64,000 nucleotides of DNA. It comes from Phytopythium helicoides (lineage: Eukaryota > Oomycota > Peronosporomycetes > Pythiales > Pythiaceae). The stretch lies in the NCBI GenBank assembly GCA_024867545.1, contig JANFNE010000009.1:1090501-1154500 (forward strand), written 5' to 3'. Of this stretch, positions 1-11,847 are shown one piece after another. The translations under genes were made by a program, and so were the position numbers. Below the pieces are notes generated by a model. It was not told where the DNA came from, did no database searches, and saw nothing but the letters and a program-made list of their open reading frames with translations. Numbering within the stretch: position 1 is the first letter of the stretch; each line of letters starts with the position of its first letter.

Positions 1-301
1 ACGTGCTTTGCATGAGACGATGAATGGAGTGCTCGCGTTGTCGTCCTTTCTTTGCATGATTTCGAGCGTCCTCGCGTGTCCGCGGTCGATATGGAGAGGG
101 TGTAATGGGAATTGGTTGGTGTGTATAAAACGGTCCGAATGTGTTTGTGGGATGGGAGAAGGAGTGTGGTATGTTTGTTCGTTGTTGTGTGTTGTTGGTA
201 TGTGTGTTTGAGTGTGATTTGTTTGTTTGTTGTTGGTGTTTGTTGGTGTGTGTGTATTGTGTCGTTTTGTGTATGTAATGGTGTGAGTGATTGGTTTGCG
301 C

Positions 302-373
302 GGCCCTGTGGTCTAGTGGTATGATTCTCGCTTAGGGTGCGAGAGGTCCCGGATTCGATCTCCGGCAGGGCCC
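302..373 (+). tRNA. tRNA-Pro(AGG), copy 1
   Basis: A 72-nt cloverleaf. Acceptor stem GGCCCTG (302-308) pairs perfectly with CAGGGCC (366-372), followed by discriminator C373. The D arm has A14, G18 and G19. The anticodon stem 327-331/339-343 pairs fully around a loop with T33 and anticodon AGG at 334-336, which reads proline CCU and, once A34 is inosine, CCC. The variable loop is AGGTC. The T arm CCGGA/TCCGG encloses TTCGATC. The A box is TGGTCTAGTGG (309-319). The T-stem pair 53-61 is A-T instead of the near-universal G-C. Body sequence and discriminator C match eukaryotic tRNA-Pro. No CCA is encoded, as expected in eukaryotes. Confidence 0.97.
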
Positions 374-378
374 TCCTC

Positions 379-382
379 TTTT
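379..382 (+). terminator. Pol III terminator, copy 1
   Basis: A TTTT run starting 6 nt after the discriminator base; four T is the minimal RNA polymerase III stop signal. The same run follows every tRNA copy at +502 steps. Confidence 0.8.
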
Positions 383-803
383 CTCTTCGCATCTCTCTTC
401 TTTTATCCCTTTACACGCATCCTTGTCGCTTCTGTAGCGCTTGTTTAGTGGCCTCATTACCGCTCGCTTTGCCGTCCTTTTCACCTCCTTTCTCTCATCC
501 ACACGTGCTTTGCATGAGACGATGAATGGAGTGCTCGCGTTGTCGTCCTTTCTTTGCATGATTTCGAGCGTCCTCGCGTGTCCGCGGTCGATATGGAGAG
601 GGTGTAATGGGAATTGGTTGGTGTGTATAAAACGGTCCGAATGTGTTTGTGGGATGGGAGAAGGAGTGTGGTATGTTTGTTCGTTGTTGTGTGTTGTTGG
701 TATGTGTGTTTGAGTGTGATTTGTTTGTTTGTTGTTGGTGTTTGTTGGTGTGTGTGTATTGTGTCGTTTTGTGTATGTAATGGTGTGAGTGATTGGTTTG
801 CGC

Positions 804-875
804 GGCCCTGTGGTCTAGTGGTATGATTCTCGCTTAGGGTGCGAGAGGTCCCGGATTCGATCTCCGGCAGGGCCC
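804..875 (+). tRNA. tRNA-Pro(AGG), copy 2
   Basis: Identical to copy 1. Confidence 0.97.
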
Positions 876-1305
876 TCCTCTTTTCTCTTCGCATCTCTCT
901 TCTTTTATCCCTTTACACGCATCCTTGTCGCTTCTGTAGCGCTTGTTTAGTGGCCTCATTACCGCTCGCTTTGCCGTCCTTTTCACCTCCTTTCTCTCAT
1001 CCACACGTGCTTTGCATGAGACGATGAATGGAGTGCTCGCGTTGTCGTCCTTTCTTTGCATGATTTCGAGCGTCCTCGCGTGTCCGCGGTCGATATGGAG
1101 AGGGTGTAATGGGAATTGGTTGGTGTGTATAAAACGGTCCGAATGTGTTTGTGGGATGGGAGAAGGAGTGTGGTATGTTTGTTCGTTGTTGTGTGTTGTT
1201 GGTATGTGTGTTTGAGTGTGATTTGTTTGTTTGTTGTTGGTGTTTGTTGGTGTGTGTGTATTGTGTCGTTTTGTGTATGTAATGGTGTGAGTGATTGGTT
1301 TGCGC

Positions 1306-1377
1306 GGCCCTGTGGTCTAGTGGTATGATTCTCGCTTAGGGTGCGAGAGGTCCCGGATTCGATCTCCGGCAGGGCCC
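1306..1377 (+). tRNA. tRNA-Pro(AGG), copy 3
   Basis: Identical to copy 1. Confidence 0.97.
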
Positions 1378-1807
1378 TCCTCTTTTCTCTTCGCATCTCT
1401 CTTCTTTTATCCCTTTACACGCATCCTTGTCGCTTCTGTAGCGCTTGTTTAGTGGCCTCATTACCGCTCGCTTTGCCGTCCTTTTCACCTCCTTTCTCTC
1501 ATCCACACGTGCTTTGCATGAGACGATGAATGGAGTGCTCGCGTTGTCGTCCTTTCTTTGCATGATTTCGAGCGTCCTCGCGTGTCCGCGGTCGATATGG
1601 AGAGGGTGTAATGGGAATTGGTTGGTGTGTATAAAACGGTCCGAATGTGTTTGTGGGATGGGAGAAGGAGTGTGGTATGTTTGTTCGTTGTTGTGTGTTG
1701 TTGGTATGTGTGTTTGAGTGTGATTTGTTTGTTTGTTGTTGGTGTTTGTTGGTGTGTGTGTATTGTGTCGTTTTGTGTATGTAATGGTGTGAGTGATTGG
1801 TTTGCGC

Positions 1808-1879
1808 GGCCCTGTGGTCTAGTGGTATGATTCTCGCTTAGGGTGCGAGAGGTCCCGGATTCGATCTCCGGCAGGGCCC
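1808..1879 (+). tRNA. tRNA-Pro(AGG), copy 4
   Basis: Identical to copy 1. Confidence 0.97.
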
Positions 1880-2309
1880 TCCTCTTTTCTCTTCGCATCT
1901 CTCTTCTTTTATCCCTTTACACGCATCCTTGTCGCTTCTGTAGCGCTTGTTTAGTGGCCTCATTACCGCTCGCTTTGCCGTCCTTTTCACCTCCTTTCTC
2001 TCATCCACACGTGCTTTGCATGAGACGATGAATGGAGTGCTCGCGTTGTCGTCCTTTCTTTGCATGATTTCGAGCGTCCTCGCGTGTCCGCGGTCGATAT
2101 GGAGAGGGTGTAATGGGAATTGGTTGGTGTGTATAAAACGGTCCGAATGTGTTTGTGGGATGGGAGAAGGAGTGTGGTATGTTTGTTCGTTGTTGTGTGT
2201 TGTTGGTATGTGTGTTTGAGTGTGATTTGTTTGTTTGTTGTTGGTGTTTGTTGGTGTGTGTGTATTGTGTCGTTTTGTGTATGTAATGGTGTGAGTGATT
2301 GGTTTGCGC

Positions 2310-2381
2310 GGCCCTGTGGTCTAGTGGTATGATTCTCGCTTAGGGTGCGAGAGGTCCCGGATTCGATCTCCGGCAGGGCCC
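2310..2381 (+). tRNA. tRNA-Pro(AGG), copy 5
   Basis: Identical to copy 1. Confidence 0.97.
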
Positions 2382-2811
2382 TCCTCTTTTCTCTTCGCAT
2401 CTCTCTTCTTTTATCCCTTTACACGCATCCTTGTCGCTTCTGTAGCGCTTGTTTAGTGGCCTCATTACCGCTCGCTTTGCCGTCCTTTTCACCTCCTTTC
2501 TCTCATCCACACGTGCTTTGCATGAGACGATGAATGGAGTGCTCGCGTTGTCGTCCTTTCTTTGCATGATTTCGAGCGTCCTCGCGTGTCCGCGGTCGAT
2601 ATGGAGAGGGTGTAATGGGAATTGGTTGGTGTGTATAAAACGGTCCGAATGTGTTTGTGGGATGGGAGAAGGAGTGTGGTATGTTTGTTCGTTGTTGTGT
2701 GTTGTTGGTATGTGTGTTTGAGTGTGATTTGTTTGTTTGTTGTTGGTGTTTGTTGGTGTGTGTGTATTGTGTCGTTTTGTGTATGTAATGGTGTGAGTGA
2801 TTGGTTTGCGC

Positions 2812-2883
2812 GGCCCTGTGGTCTAGTGGTATGATTCTCGCTTAGGGTGCGAGAGGTCCCGGATTCGATCTCCGGCAGGGCCC
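2812..2883 (+). tRNA. tRNA-Pro(AGG), copy 6
   Basis: Identical to copy 1. Confidence 0.97.
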
Positions 2884-3313
2884 TCCTCTTTTCTCTTCGC
2901 ATCTCTCTTCTTTTATCCCTTTACACGCATCCTTGTCGCTTCTGTAGCGCTTGTTTAGTGGCCTCATTACCGCTCGCTTTGCCGTCCTTTTCACCTCCTT
3001 TCTCTCATCCACACGTGCTTTGCATGAGACGATGAATGGAGTGCTCGCGTTGTCGTCCTTTCTTTGCATGATTTCGAGCGTCCTCGCGTGTCCGCGGTCG
3101 ATATGGAGAGGGTGTAATGGGAATTGGTTGGTGTGTATAAAACGGTCCGAATGTGTTTGTGGGATGGGAGAAGGAGTGTGGTATGTTTGTTCGTTGTTGT
3201 GTGTTGTTGGTATGTGTGTTTGAGTGTGATTTGTTTGTTTGTTGTTGGTGTTTGTTGGTGTGTGTGTATTGTGTCGTTTTGTGTATGTAATGGTGTGAGT
3301 GATTGGTTTGCGC

Positions 3314-3385
3314 GGCCCTGTGGTCTAGTGGTATGATTCTCGCTTAGGGTGCGAGAGGTCCCGGATTCGATCTCCGGCAGGGCCC
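3314..3385 (+). tRNA. tRNA-Pro(AGG), copy 7
   Basis: Identical to copy 1. Confidence 0.97.
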
Positions 3386-3815
3386 TCCTCTTTTCTCTTC
3401 GCATCTCTCTTCTTTTATCCCTTTACACGCATCCTTGTCGCTTCTGTAGCGCTTGTTTAGTGGCCTCATTACCGCTCGCTTTGCCGTCCTTTTCACCTCC
3501 TTTCTCTCATCCACACGTGCTTTGCATGAGACGATGAATGGAGTGCTCGCGTTGTCGTCCTTTCTTTGCATGATTTCGAGCGTCCTCGCGTGTCCGCGGT
3601 CGATATGGAGAGGGTGTAATGGGAATTGGTTGGTGTGTATAAAACGGTCCGAATGTGTTTGTGGGATGGGAGAAGGAGTGTGGTATGTTTGTTCGTTGTT
3701 GTGTGTTGTTGGTATGTGTGTTTGAGTGTGATTTGTTTGTTTGTTGTTGGTGTTTGTTGGTGTGTGTGTATTGTGTCGTTTTGTGTATGTAATGGTGTGA
3801 GTGATTGGTTTGCGC

Positions 3816-3887
3816 GGCCCTGTGGTCTAGTGGTATGATTCTCGCTTAGGGTGCGAGAGGTCCCGGATTCGATCTCCGGCAGGGCCC
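3816..3887 (+). tRNA. tRNA-Pro(AGG), copy 8
   Basis: Identical to copy 1. Confidence 0.97.
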
Positions 3888-4317
3888 TCCTCTTTTCTCT
3901 TCGCATCTCTCTTCTTTTATCCCTTTACACGCATCCTTGTCGCTTCTGTAGCGCTTGTTTAGTGGCCTCATTACCGCTCGCTTTGCCGTCCTTTTCACCT
4001 CCTTTCTCTCATCCACACGTGCTTTGCATGAGACGATGAATGGAGTGCTCGCGTTGTCGTCCTTTCTTTGCATGATTTCGAGCGTCCTCGCGTGTCCGCG
4101 GTCGATATGGAGAGGGTGTAATGGGAATTGGTTGGTGTGTATAAAACGGTCCGAATGTGTTTGTGGGATGGGAGAAGGAGTGTGGTATGTTTGTTCGTTG
4201 TTGTGTGTTGTTGGTATGTGTGTTTGAGTGTGATTTGTTTGTTTGTTGTTGGTGTTTGTTGGTGTGTGTGTATTGTGTCGTTTTGTGTATGTAATGGTGT
4301 GAGTGATTGGTTTGCGC

Positions 4318-4389
4318 GGCCCTGTGGTCTAGTGGTATGATTCTCGCTTAGGGTGCGAGAGGTCCCGGATTCGATCTCCGGCAGGGCCC
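4318..4389 (+). tRNA. tRNA-Pro(AGG), copy 9
   Basis: Identical to copy 1. Confidence 0.97.
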
Positions 4390-4819
4390 TCCTCTTTTCT
4401 CTTCGCATCTCTCTTCTTTTATCCCTTTACACGCATCCTTGTCGCTTCTGTAGCGCTTGTTTAGTGGCCTCATTACCGCTCGCTTTGCCGTCCTTTTCAC
4501 CTCCTTTCTCTCATCCACACGTGCTTTGCATGAGACGATGAATGGAGTGCTCGCGTTGTCGTCCTTTCTTTGCATGATTTCGAGCGTCCTCGCGTGTCCG
4601 CGGTCGATATGGAGAGGGTGTAATGGGAATTGGTTGGTGTGTATAAAACGGTCCGAATGTGTTTGTGGGATGGGAGAAGGAGTGTGGTATGTTTGTTCGT
4701 TGTTGTGTGTTGTTGGTATGTGTGTTTGAGTGTGATTTGTTTGTTTGTTGTTGGTGTTTGTTGGTGTGTGTGTATTGTGTCGTTTTGTGTATGTAATGGT
4801 GTGAGTGATTGGTTTGCGC

Positions 4820-4891
4820 GGCCCTGTGGTCTAGTGGTATGATTCTCGCTTAGGGTGCGAGAGGTCCCGGATTCGATCTCCGGCAGGGCCC
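4820..4891 (+). tRNA. tRNA-Pro(AGG), copy 10
   Basis: Identical to copy 1. Confidence 0.97.
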
Positions 4892-5321
4892 TCCTCTTTT
4901 CTCTTCGCATCTCTCTTCTTTTATCCCTTTACACGCATCCTTGTCGCTTCTGTAGCGCTTGTTTAGTGGCCTCATTACCGCTCGCTTTGCCGTCCTTTTC
5001 ACCTCCTTTCTCTCATCCACACGTGCTTTGCATGAGACGATGAATGGAGTGCTCGCGTTGTCGTCCTTTCTTTGCATGATTTCGAGCGTCCTCGCGTGTC
5101 CGCGGTCGATATGGAGAGGGTGTAATGGGAATTGGTTGGTGTGTATAAAACGGTCCGAATGTGTTTGTGGGATGGGAGAAGGAGTGTGGTATGTTTGTTC
5201 GTTGTTGTGTGTTGTTGGTATGTGTGTTTGAGTGTGATTTGTTTGTTTGTTGTTGGTGTTTGTTGGTGTGTGTGTATTGTGTCGTTTTGTGTATGTAATG
5301 GTGTGAGTGATTGGTTTGCGC

Positions 5322-5393
5322 GGCCCTGTGGTCTAGTGGTATGATTCTCGCTTAGGGTGCGAGAGGTCCCGGATTCGATCTCCGGCAGGGCCC
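5322..5393 (+). tRNA. tRNA-Pro(AGG), copy 11
   Basis: tRNA identical to copy 1. The following spacer carries C instead of T at 5543. Confidence 0.97.
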
Positions 5394-5823
5394 TCCTCTT
5401 TTCTCTTCGCATCTCTCTTCTTTTATCCCTTTACACGCATCCTTGTCGCTTCTGTAGCGCTTGTTTAGTGGCCTCATTACCGCTCGCTTTGCCGTCCTTT
5501 TCACCTCCTTTCTCTCATCCACACGTGCTTTGCATGAGACGACGAATGGAGTGCTCGCGTTGTCGTCCTTTCTTTGCATGATTTCGAGCGTCCTCGCGTG
5601 TCCGCGGTCGATATGGAGAGGGTGTAATGGGAATTGGTTGGTGTGTATAAAACGGTCCGAATGTGTTTGTGGGATGGGAGAAGGAGTGTGGTATGTTTGT
5701 TCGTTGTTGTGTGTTGTTGGTATGTGTGTTTGAGTGTGATTTGTTTGTTTGTTGTTGGTGTTTGTTGGTGTGTGTGTATTGTGTCGTTTTGTGTATGTAA
5801 TGGTGTGAGTGATTGGTTTGCGC

Positions 5824-5895
5824 GGCCCTGTGGTCTAGTGGTATGATTCTCGCTTAGGGTGCGAGAGGTCCCGGATTCGATCTCCGGCAGGGCCC
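5824..5895 (+). tRNA. tRNA-Pro(AGG), copy 12
   Basis: Identical to copy 1. Confidence 0.97.
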
Positions 5896-6325
5896 TCCTC
5901 TTTTCTCTTCGCATCTCTCTTCTTTTATCCCTTTACACGCATCCTTGTCGCTTCTGTAGCGCTTGTTTAGTGGCCTCATTACCGCTCGCTTTGCCGTCCT
6001 TTTCACCTCCTTTCTCTCATCCACACGTGCTTTGCATGAGACGATGAATGGAGTGCTCGCGTTGTCGTCCTTTCTTTGCATGATTTCGAGCGTCCTCGCG
6101 TGTCCGCGGTCGATATGGAGAGGGTGTAATGGGAATTGGTTGGTGTGTATAAAACGGTCCGAATGTGTTTGTGGGATGGGAGAAGGAGTGTGGTATGTTT
6201 GTTCGTTGTTGTGTGTTGTTGGTATGTGTGTTTGAGTGTGATTTGTTTGTTTGTTGTTGGTGTTTGTTGGTGTGTGTGTATTGTGTCGTTTTGTGTATGT
6301 AATGGTGTGAGTGATTGGTTTGCGC

Positions 6326-6397
6326 GGCCCTGTGGTCTAGTGGTATGATTCTCGCTTAGGGTGCGAGAGGTCCCGGATTCGATCTCCGGCAGGGCCC
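6326..6397 (+). tRNA. tRNA-Pro(AGG), copy 13
   Basis: Identical to copy 1. Confidence 0.97.
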
Positions 6398-6827
6398 TCC
6401 TCTTTTCTCTTCGCATCTCTCTTCTTTTATCCCTTTACACGCATCCTTGTCGCTTCTGTAGCGCTTGTTTAGTGGCCTCATTACCGCTCGCTTTGCCGTC
6501 CTTTTCACCTCCTTTCTCTCATCCACACGTGCTTTGCATGAGACGATGAATGGAGTGCTCGCGTTGTCGTCCTTTCTTTGCATGATTTCGAGCGTCCTCG
6601 CGTGTCCGCGGTCGATATGGAGAGGGTGTAATGGGAATTGGTTGGTGTGTATAAAACGGTCCGAATGTGTTTGTGGGATGGGAGAAGGAGTGTGGTATGT
6701 TTGTTCGTTGTTGTGTGTTGTTGGTATGTGTGTTTGAGTGTGATTTGTTTGTTTGTTGTTGGTGTTTGTTGGTGTGTGTGTATTGTGTCGTTTTGTGTAT
6801 GTAATGGTGTGAGTGATTGGTTTGCGC

Positions 6828-6899
6828 GGCCCTGTGGTCTAGTGGTATGATTCTCGCTTAGGGTGCGAGAGGTCCCGGATTCGATCTCCGGCAGGGCCC
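6828..6899 (+). tRNA. tRNA-Pro(AGG), copy 14
   Basis: Identical to copy 1. Confidence 0.97.
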
Positions 6900-7329
6900 T
6901 CCTCTTTTCTCTTCGCATCTCTCTTCTTTTATCCCTTTACACGCATCCTTGTCGCTTCTGTAGCGCTTGTTTAGTGGCCTCATTACCGCTCGCTTTGCCG
7001 TCCTTTTCACCTCCTTTCTCTCATCCACACGTGCTTTGCATGAGACGATGAATGGAGTGCTCGCGTTGTCGTCCTTTCTTTGCATGATTTCGAGCGTCCT
7101 CGCGTGTCCGCGGTCGATATGGAGAGGGTGTAATGGGAATTGGTTGGTGTGTATAAAACGGTCCGAATGTGTTTGTGGGATGGGAGAAGGAGTGTGGTAT
7201 GTTTGTTCGTTGTTGTGTGTTGTTGGTATGTGTGTTTGAGTGTGATTTGTTTGTTTGTTGTTGGTGTTTGTTGGTGTGTGTGTATTGTGTCGTTTTGTGT
7301 ATGTAATGGTGTGAGTGATTGGTTTGCGC

Positions 7330-7401
7330 GGCCCTGTGGTCTAGTGGTATGATTCTCGCTTAGGGTGCGAGAGGTCCCGGATTCGATCTCCGGCAGGGCC
7401 C
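7330..7401 (+). tRNA. tRNA-Pro(AGG), copy 15
   Basis: Identical to copy 1. Confidence 0.97.
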
Positions 7402-7831
7402 TCCTCTTTTCTCTTCGCATCTCTCTTCTTTTATCCCTTTACACGCATCCTTGTCGCTTCTGTAGCGCTTGTTTAGTGGCCTCATTACCGCTCGCTTTGC
7501 CGTCCTTTTCACCTCCTTTCTCTCATCCACACGTGCTTTGCATGAGACGATGAATGGAGTGCTCGCGTTGTCGTCCTTTCTTTGCATGATTTCGAGCGTC
7601 CTCGCGTGTCCGCGGTCGATATGGAGAGGGTGTAATGGGAATTGGTTGGTGTGTATAAAACGGTCCGAATGTGTTTGTGGGATGGGAGAAGGAGTGTGGT
7701 ATGTTTGTTCGTTGTTGTGTGTTGTTGGTATGTGTGTTTGAGTGTGATTTGTTTGTTTGTTGTTGGTGTTTGTTGGTGTGTGTGTATTGTGTCGTTTTGT
7801 GTATGTAATGGTGTGAGTGATTGGTTTGCGC

Positions 7832-7903
7832 GGCCCTGTGGTCTAGTGGTATGATTCTCGCTTAGGGTGCGAGAGGTCCCGGATTCGATCTCCGGCAGGG
7901 CCC
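7832..7903 (+). tRNA. tRNA-Pro(AGG), copy 16
   Basis: tRNA identical to copy 1. Spacer C variant at 8053. Confidence 0.97.
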
Positions 7904-8333
7904 TCCTCTTTTCTCTTCGCATCTCTCTTCTTTTATCCCTTTACACGCATCCTTGTCGCTTCTGTAGCGCTTGTTTAGTGGCCTCATTACCGCTCGCTTT
8001 GCCGTCCTTTTCACCTCCTTTCTCTCATCCACACGTGCTTTGCATGAGACGACGAATGGAGTGCTCGCGTTGTCGTCCTTTCTTTGCATGATTTCGAGCG
8101 TCCTCGCGTGTCCGCGGTCGATATGGAGAGGGTGTAATGGGAATTGGTTGGTGTGTATAAAACGGTCCGAATGTGTTTGTGGGATGGGAGAAGGAGTGTG
8201 GTATGTTTGTTCGTTGTTGTGTGTTGTTGGTATGTGTGTTTGAGTGTGATTTGTTTGTTTGTTGTTGGTGTTTGTTGGTGTGTGTGTATTGTGTCGTTTT
8301 GTGTATGTAATGGTGTGAGTGATTGGTTTGCGC

Positions 8334-8405
8334 GGCCCTGTGGTCTAGTGGTATGATTCTCGCTTAGGGTGCGAGAGGTCCCGGATTCGATCTCCGGCAG
8401 GGCCC
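8334..8405 (+). tRNA. tRNA-Pro(AGG), copy 17
   Basis: Identical to copy 1. Confidence 0.97.
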
Positions 8406-8835
8406 TCCTCTTTTCTCTTCGCATCTCTCTTCTTTTATCCCTTTACACGCATCCTTGTCGCTTCTGTAGCGCTTGTTTAGTGGCCTCATTACCGCTCGCT
8501 TTGCCGTCCTTTTCACCTCCTTTCTCTCATCCACACGTGCTTTGCATGAGACGATGAATGGAGTGCTCGCGTTGTCGTCCTTTCTTTGCATGATTTCGAG
8601 CGTCCTCGCGTGTCCGCGGTCGATATGGAGAGGGTGTAATGGGAATTGGTTGGTGTGTATAAAACGGTCCGAATGTGTTTGTGGGATGGGAGAAGGAGTG
8701 TGGTATGTTTGTTCGTTGTTGTGTGTTGTTGGTATGTGTGTTTGAGTGTGATTTGTTTGTTTGTTGTTGGTGTTTGTTGGTGTGTGTGTATTGTGTCGTT
8801 TTGTGTATGTAATGGTGTGAGTGATTGGTTTGCGC

Positions 8836-8907
8836 GGCCCTGTGGTCTAGTGGTATGATTCTCGCTTAGGGTGCGAGAGGTCCCGGATTCGATCTCCGGC
8901 AGGGCCC
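8836..8907 (+). tRNA. tRNA-Pro(AGG), copy 18
   Basis: Identical to copy 1. Confidence 0.97.
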
Positions 8908-9337
8908 TCCTCTTTTCTCTTCGCATCTCTCTTCTTTTATCCCTTTACACGCATCCTTGTCGCTTCTGTAGCGCTTGTTTAGTGGCCTCATTACCGCTCG
9001 CTTTGCCGTCCTTTTCACCTCCTTTCTCTCATCCACACGTGCTTTGCATGAGACGATGAATGGAGTGCTCGCGTTGTCGTCCTTTCTTTGCATGATTTCG
9101 AGCGTCCTCGCGTGTCCGCGGTCGATATGGAGAGGGTGTAATGGGAATTGGTTGGTGTGTATAAAACGGTCCGAATGTGTTTGTGGGATGGGAGAAGGAG
9201 TGTGGTATGTTTGTTCGTTGTTGTGTGTTGTTGGTATGTGTGTTTGAGTGTGATTTGTTTGTTTGTTGTTGGTGTTTGTTGGTGTGTGTGTATTGTGTCG
9301 TTTTGTGTATGTAATGGTGTGAGTGATTGGTTTGCGC

Positions 9338-9409
9338 GGCCCTGTGGTCTAGTGGTATGATTCTCGCTTAGGGTGCGAGAGGTCCCGGATTCGATCTCCG
9401 GCAGGGCCC
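9338..9409 (+). tRNA. tRNA-Pro(AGG), copy 19
   Basis: Identical to copy 1. Confidence 0.97.
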
Positions 9410-9839
9410 TCCTCTTTTCTCTTCGCATCTCTCTTCTTTTATCCCTTTACACGCATCCTTGTCGCTTCTGTAGCGCTTGTTTAGTGGCCTCATTACCGCT
9501 CGCTTTGCCGTCCTTTTCACCTCCTTTCTCTCATCCACACGTGCTTTGCATGAGACGATGAATGGAGTGCTCGCGTTGTCGTCCTTTCTTTGCATGATTT
9601 CGAGCGTCCTCGCGTGTCCGCGGTCGATATGGAGAGGGTGTAATGGGAATTGGTTGGTGTGTATAAAACGGTCCGAATGTGTTTGTGGGATGGGAGAAGG
9701 AGTGTGGTATGTTTGTTCGTTGTTGTGTGTTGTTGGTATGTGTGTTTGAGTGTGATTTGTTTGTTTGTTGTTGGTGTTTGTTGGTGTGTGTGTATTGTGT
9801 CGTTTTGTGTATGTAATGGTGTGAGTGATTGGTTTGCGC

Positions 9840-9911
9840 GGCCCTGTGGTCTAGTGGTATGATTCTCGCTTAGGGTGCGAGAGGTCCCGGATTCGATCTC
9901 CGGCAGGGCCC
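9840..9911 (+). tRNA. tRNA-Pro(AGG), copy 20
   Basis: Identical to copy 1. Confidence 0.97.
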
Positions 9912-10341
9912 TCCTCTTTTCTCTTCGCATCTCTCTTCTTTTATCCCTTTACACGCATCCTTGTCGCTTCTGTAGCGCTTGTTTAGTGGCCTCATTACCG
10001 CTCGCTTTGCCGTCCTTTTCACCTCCTTTCTCTCATCCACACGTGCTTTGCATGAGACGATGAATGGAGTGCTCGCGTTGTCGTCCTTTCTTTGCATGAT
10101 TTCGAGCGTCCTCGCGTGTCCGCGGTCGATATGGAGAGGGTGTAATGGGAATTGGTTGGTGTGTATAAAACGGTCCGAATGTGTTTGTGGGATGGGAGAA
10201 GGAGTGTGGTATGTTTGTTCGTTGTTGTGTGTTGTTGGTATGTGTGTTTGAGTGTGATTTGTTTGTTTGTTGTTGGTGTTTGTTGGTGTGTGTGTATTGT
10301 GTCGTTTTGTGTATGTAATGGTGTGAGTGATTGGTTTGCGC

Positions 10342-10413
10342 GGCCCTGTGGTCTAGTGGTATGATTCTCGCTTAGGGTGCGAGAGGTCCCGGATTCGATC
10401 TCCGGCAGGGCCC
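10342..10413 (+). tRNA. tRNA-Pro(AGG), copy 21
   Basis: tRNA identical to copy 1. Spacer C variant at 10563. Confidence 0.97.
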
Positions 10414-10843
10414 TCCTCTTTTCTCTTCGCATCTCTCTTCTTTTATCCCTTTACACGCATCCTTGTCGCTTCTGTAGCGCTTGTTTAGTGGCCTCATTAC
10501 CGCTCGCTTTGCCGTCCTTTTCACCTCCTTTCTCTCATCCACACGTGCTTTGCATGAGACGACGAATGGAGTGCTCGCGTTGTCGTCCTTTCTTTGCATG
10601 ATTTCGAGCGTCCTCGCGTGTCCGCGGTCGATATGGAGAGGGTGTAATGGGAATTGGTTGGTGTGTATAAAACGGTCCGAATGTGTTTGTGGGATGGGAG
10701 AAGGAGTGTGGTATGTTTGTTCGTTGTTGTGTGTTGTTGGTATGTGTGTTTGAGTGTGATTTGTTTGTTTGTTGTTGGTGTTTGTTGGTGTGTGTGTATT
10801 GTGTCGTTTTGTGTATGTAATGGTGTGAGTGATTGGTTTGCGC

Positions 10844-10915
10844 GGCCCTGTGGTCTAGTGGTATGATTCTCGCTTAGGGTGCGAGAGGTCCCCGATTCGA
10901 TCTCCGGCAGGGCCC
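10844..10915 (+). tRNA. tRNA-Pro(AGG) variant, copy 22
   Basis: Base 10893 is C instead of G (tRNA position 51). This turns the T-stem pair G51-C63 into a C-C mismatch, so the copy may be weakly functional or dead. Spacer C variant also present at 11065. Confidence 0.9.
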
Positions 10916-11345
10916 TCCTCTTTTCTCTTCGCATCTCTCTTCTTTTATCCCTTTACACGCATCCTTGTCGCTTCTGTAGCGCTTGTTTAGTGGCCTCATT
11001 ACCGCTCGCTTTGCCGTCCTTTTCACCTCCTTTCTCTCATCCACACGTGCTTTGCATGAGACGACGAATGGAGTGCTCGCGTTGTCGTCCTTTCTTTGCA
11101 TGATTTCGAGCGTCCTCGCGTGTCCGCGGTCGATATGGAGAGGGTGTAATGGGAATTGGTTGGTGTGTATAAAACGGTCCGAATGTGTTTGTGGGATGGG
11201 AGAAGGAGTGTGGTATGTTTGTTCGTTGTTGTGTGTTGTTGGTATGTGTGTTTGAGTGTGATTTGTTTGTTTGTTGTTGGTGTTTGTTGGTGTGTGTGTA
11301 TTGTGTCGTTTTGTGTATGTAATGGTGTGAGTGATTGGTTTGCGC

Positions 11346-11417
11346 GGCCCTGTGGTCTAGTGGTATGATTCTCGCTTAGGGTGCGAGAGGTCCCGGATTC
11401 GATCTCCGGCAGGGCCC
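11346..11417 (+). tRNA. tRNA-Pro(AGG), copy 23
   Basis: Identical to copy 1, with the spacer T allele, although it lies between two variant copies. Confidence 0.97.
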
Positions 11418-11847
11418 TCCTCTTTTCTCTTCGCATCTCTCTTCTTTTATCCCTTTACACGCATCCTTGTCGCTTCTGTAGCGCTTGTTTAGTGGCCTCA
11501 TTACCGCTCGCTTTGCCGTCCTTTTCACCTCCTTTCTCTCATCCACACGTGCTTTGCATGAGACGATGAATGGAGTGCTCGCGTTGTCGTCCTTTCTTTG
11601 CATGATTTCGAGCGTCCTCGCGTGTCCGCGGTCGATATGGAGAGGGTGTAATGGGAATTGGTTGGTGTGTATAAAACGGTCCGAATGTGTTTGTGGGATG
11701 GGAGAAGGAGTGTGGTATGTTTGTTCGTTGTTGTGTGTTGTTGGTATGTGTGTTTGAGTGTGATTTGTTTGTTTGTTGTTGGTGTTTGTTGGTGTGTGTG
11801 TATTGTGTCGTTTTGTGTATGTAATGGTGTGAGTGATTGGTTTGCGC

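Noticed and set aside
124..130. TATAAAA as a tRNA TATA box
   Set aside because: It is about 175 bp upstream of the tRNA; Pol III TATA elements sit about 30 bp upstream. Probably incidental.
441..713. 90-aa, 137-aa, 75-aa and similar open frames repeated in every 502-bp unit
   Set aside because: They recur only because the unit is repeated, overlap the tRNA or run through G/T-rich DNA, lie on both strands, and translate to low-complexity Val/Cys or Thr/His text. No coding signature.
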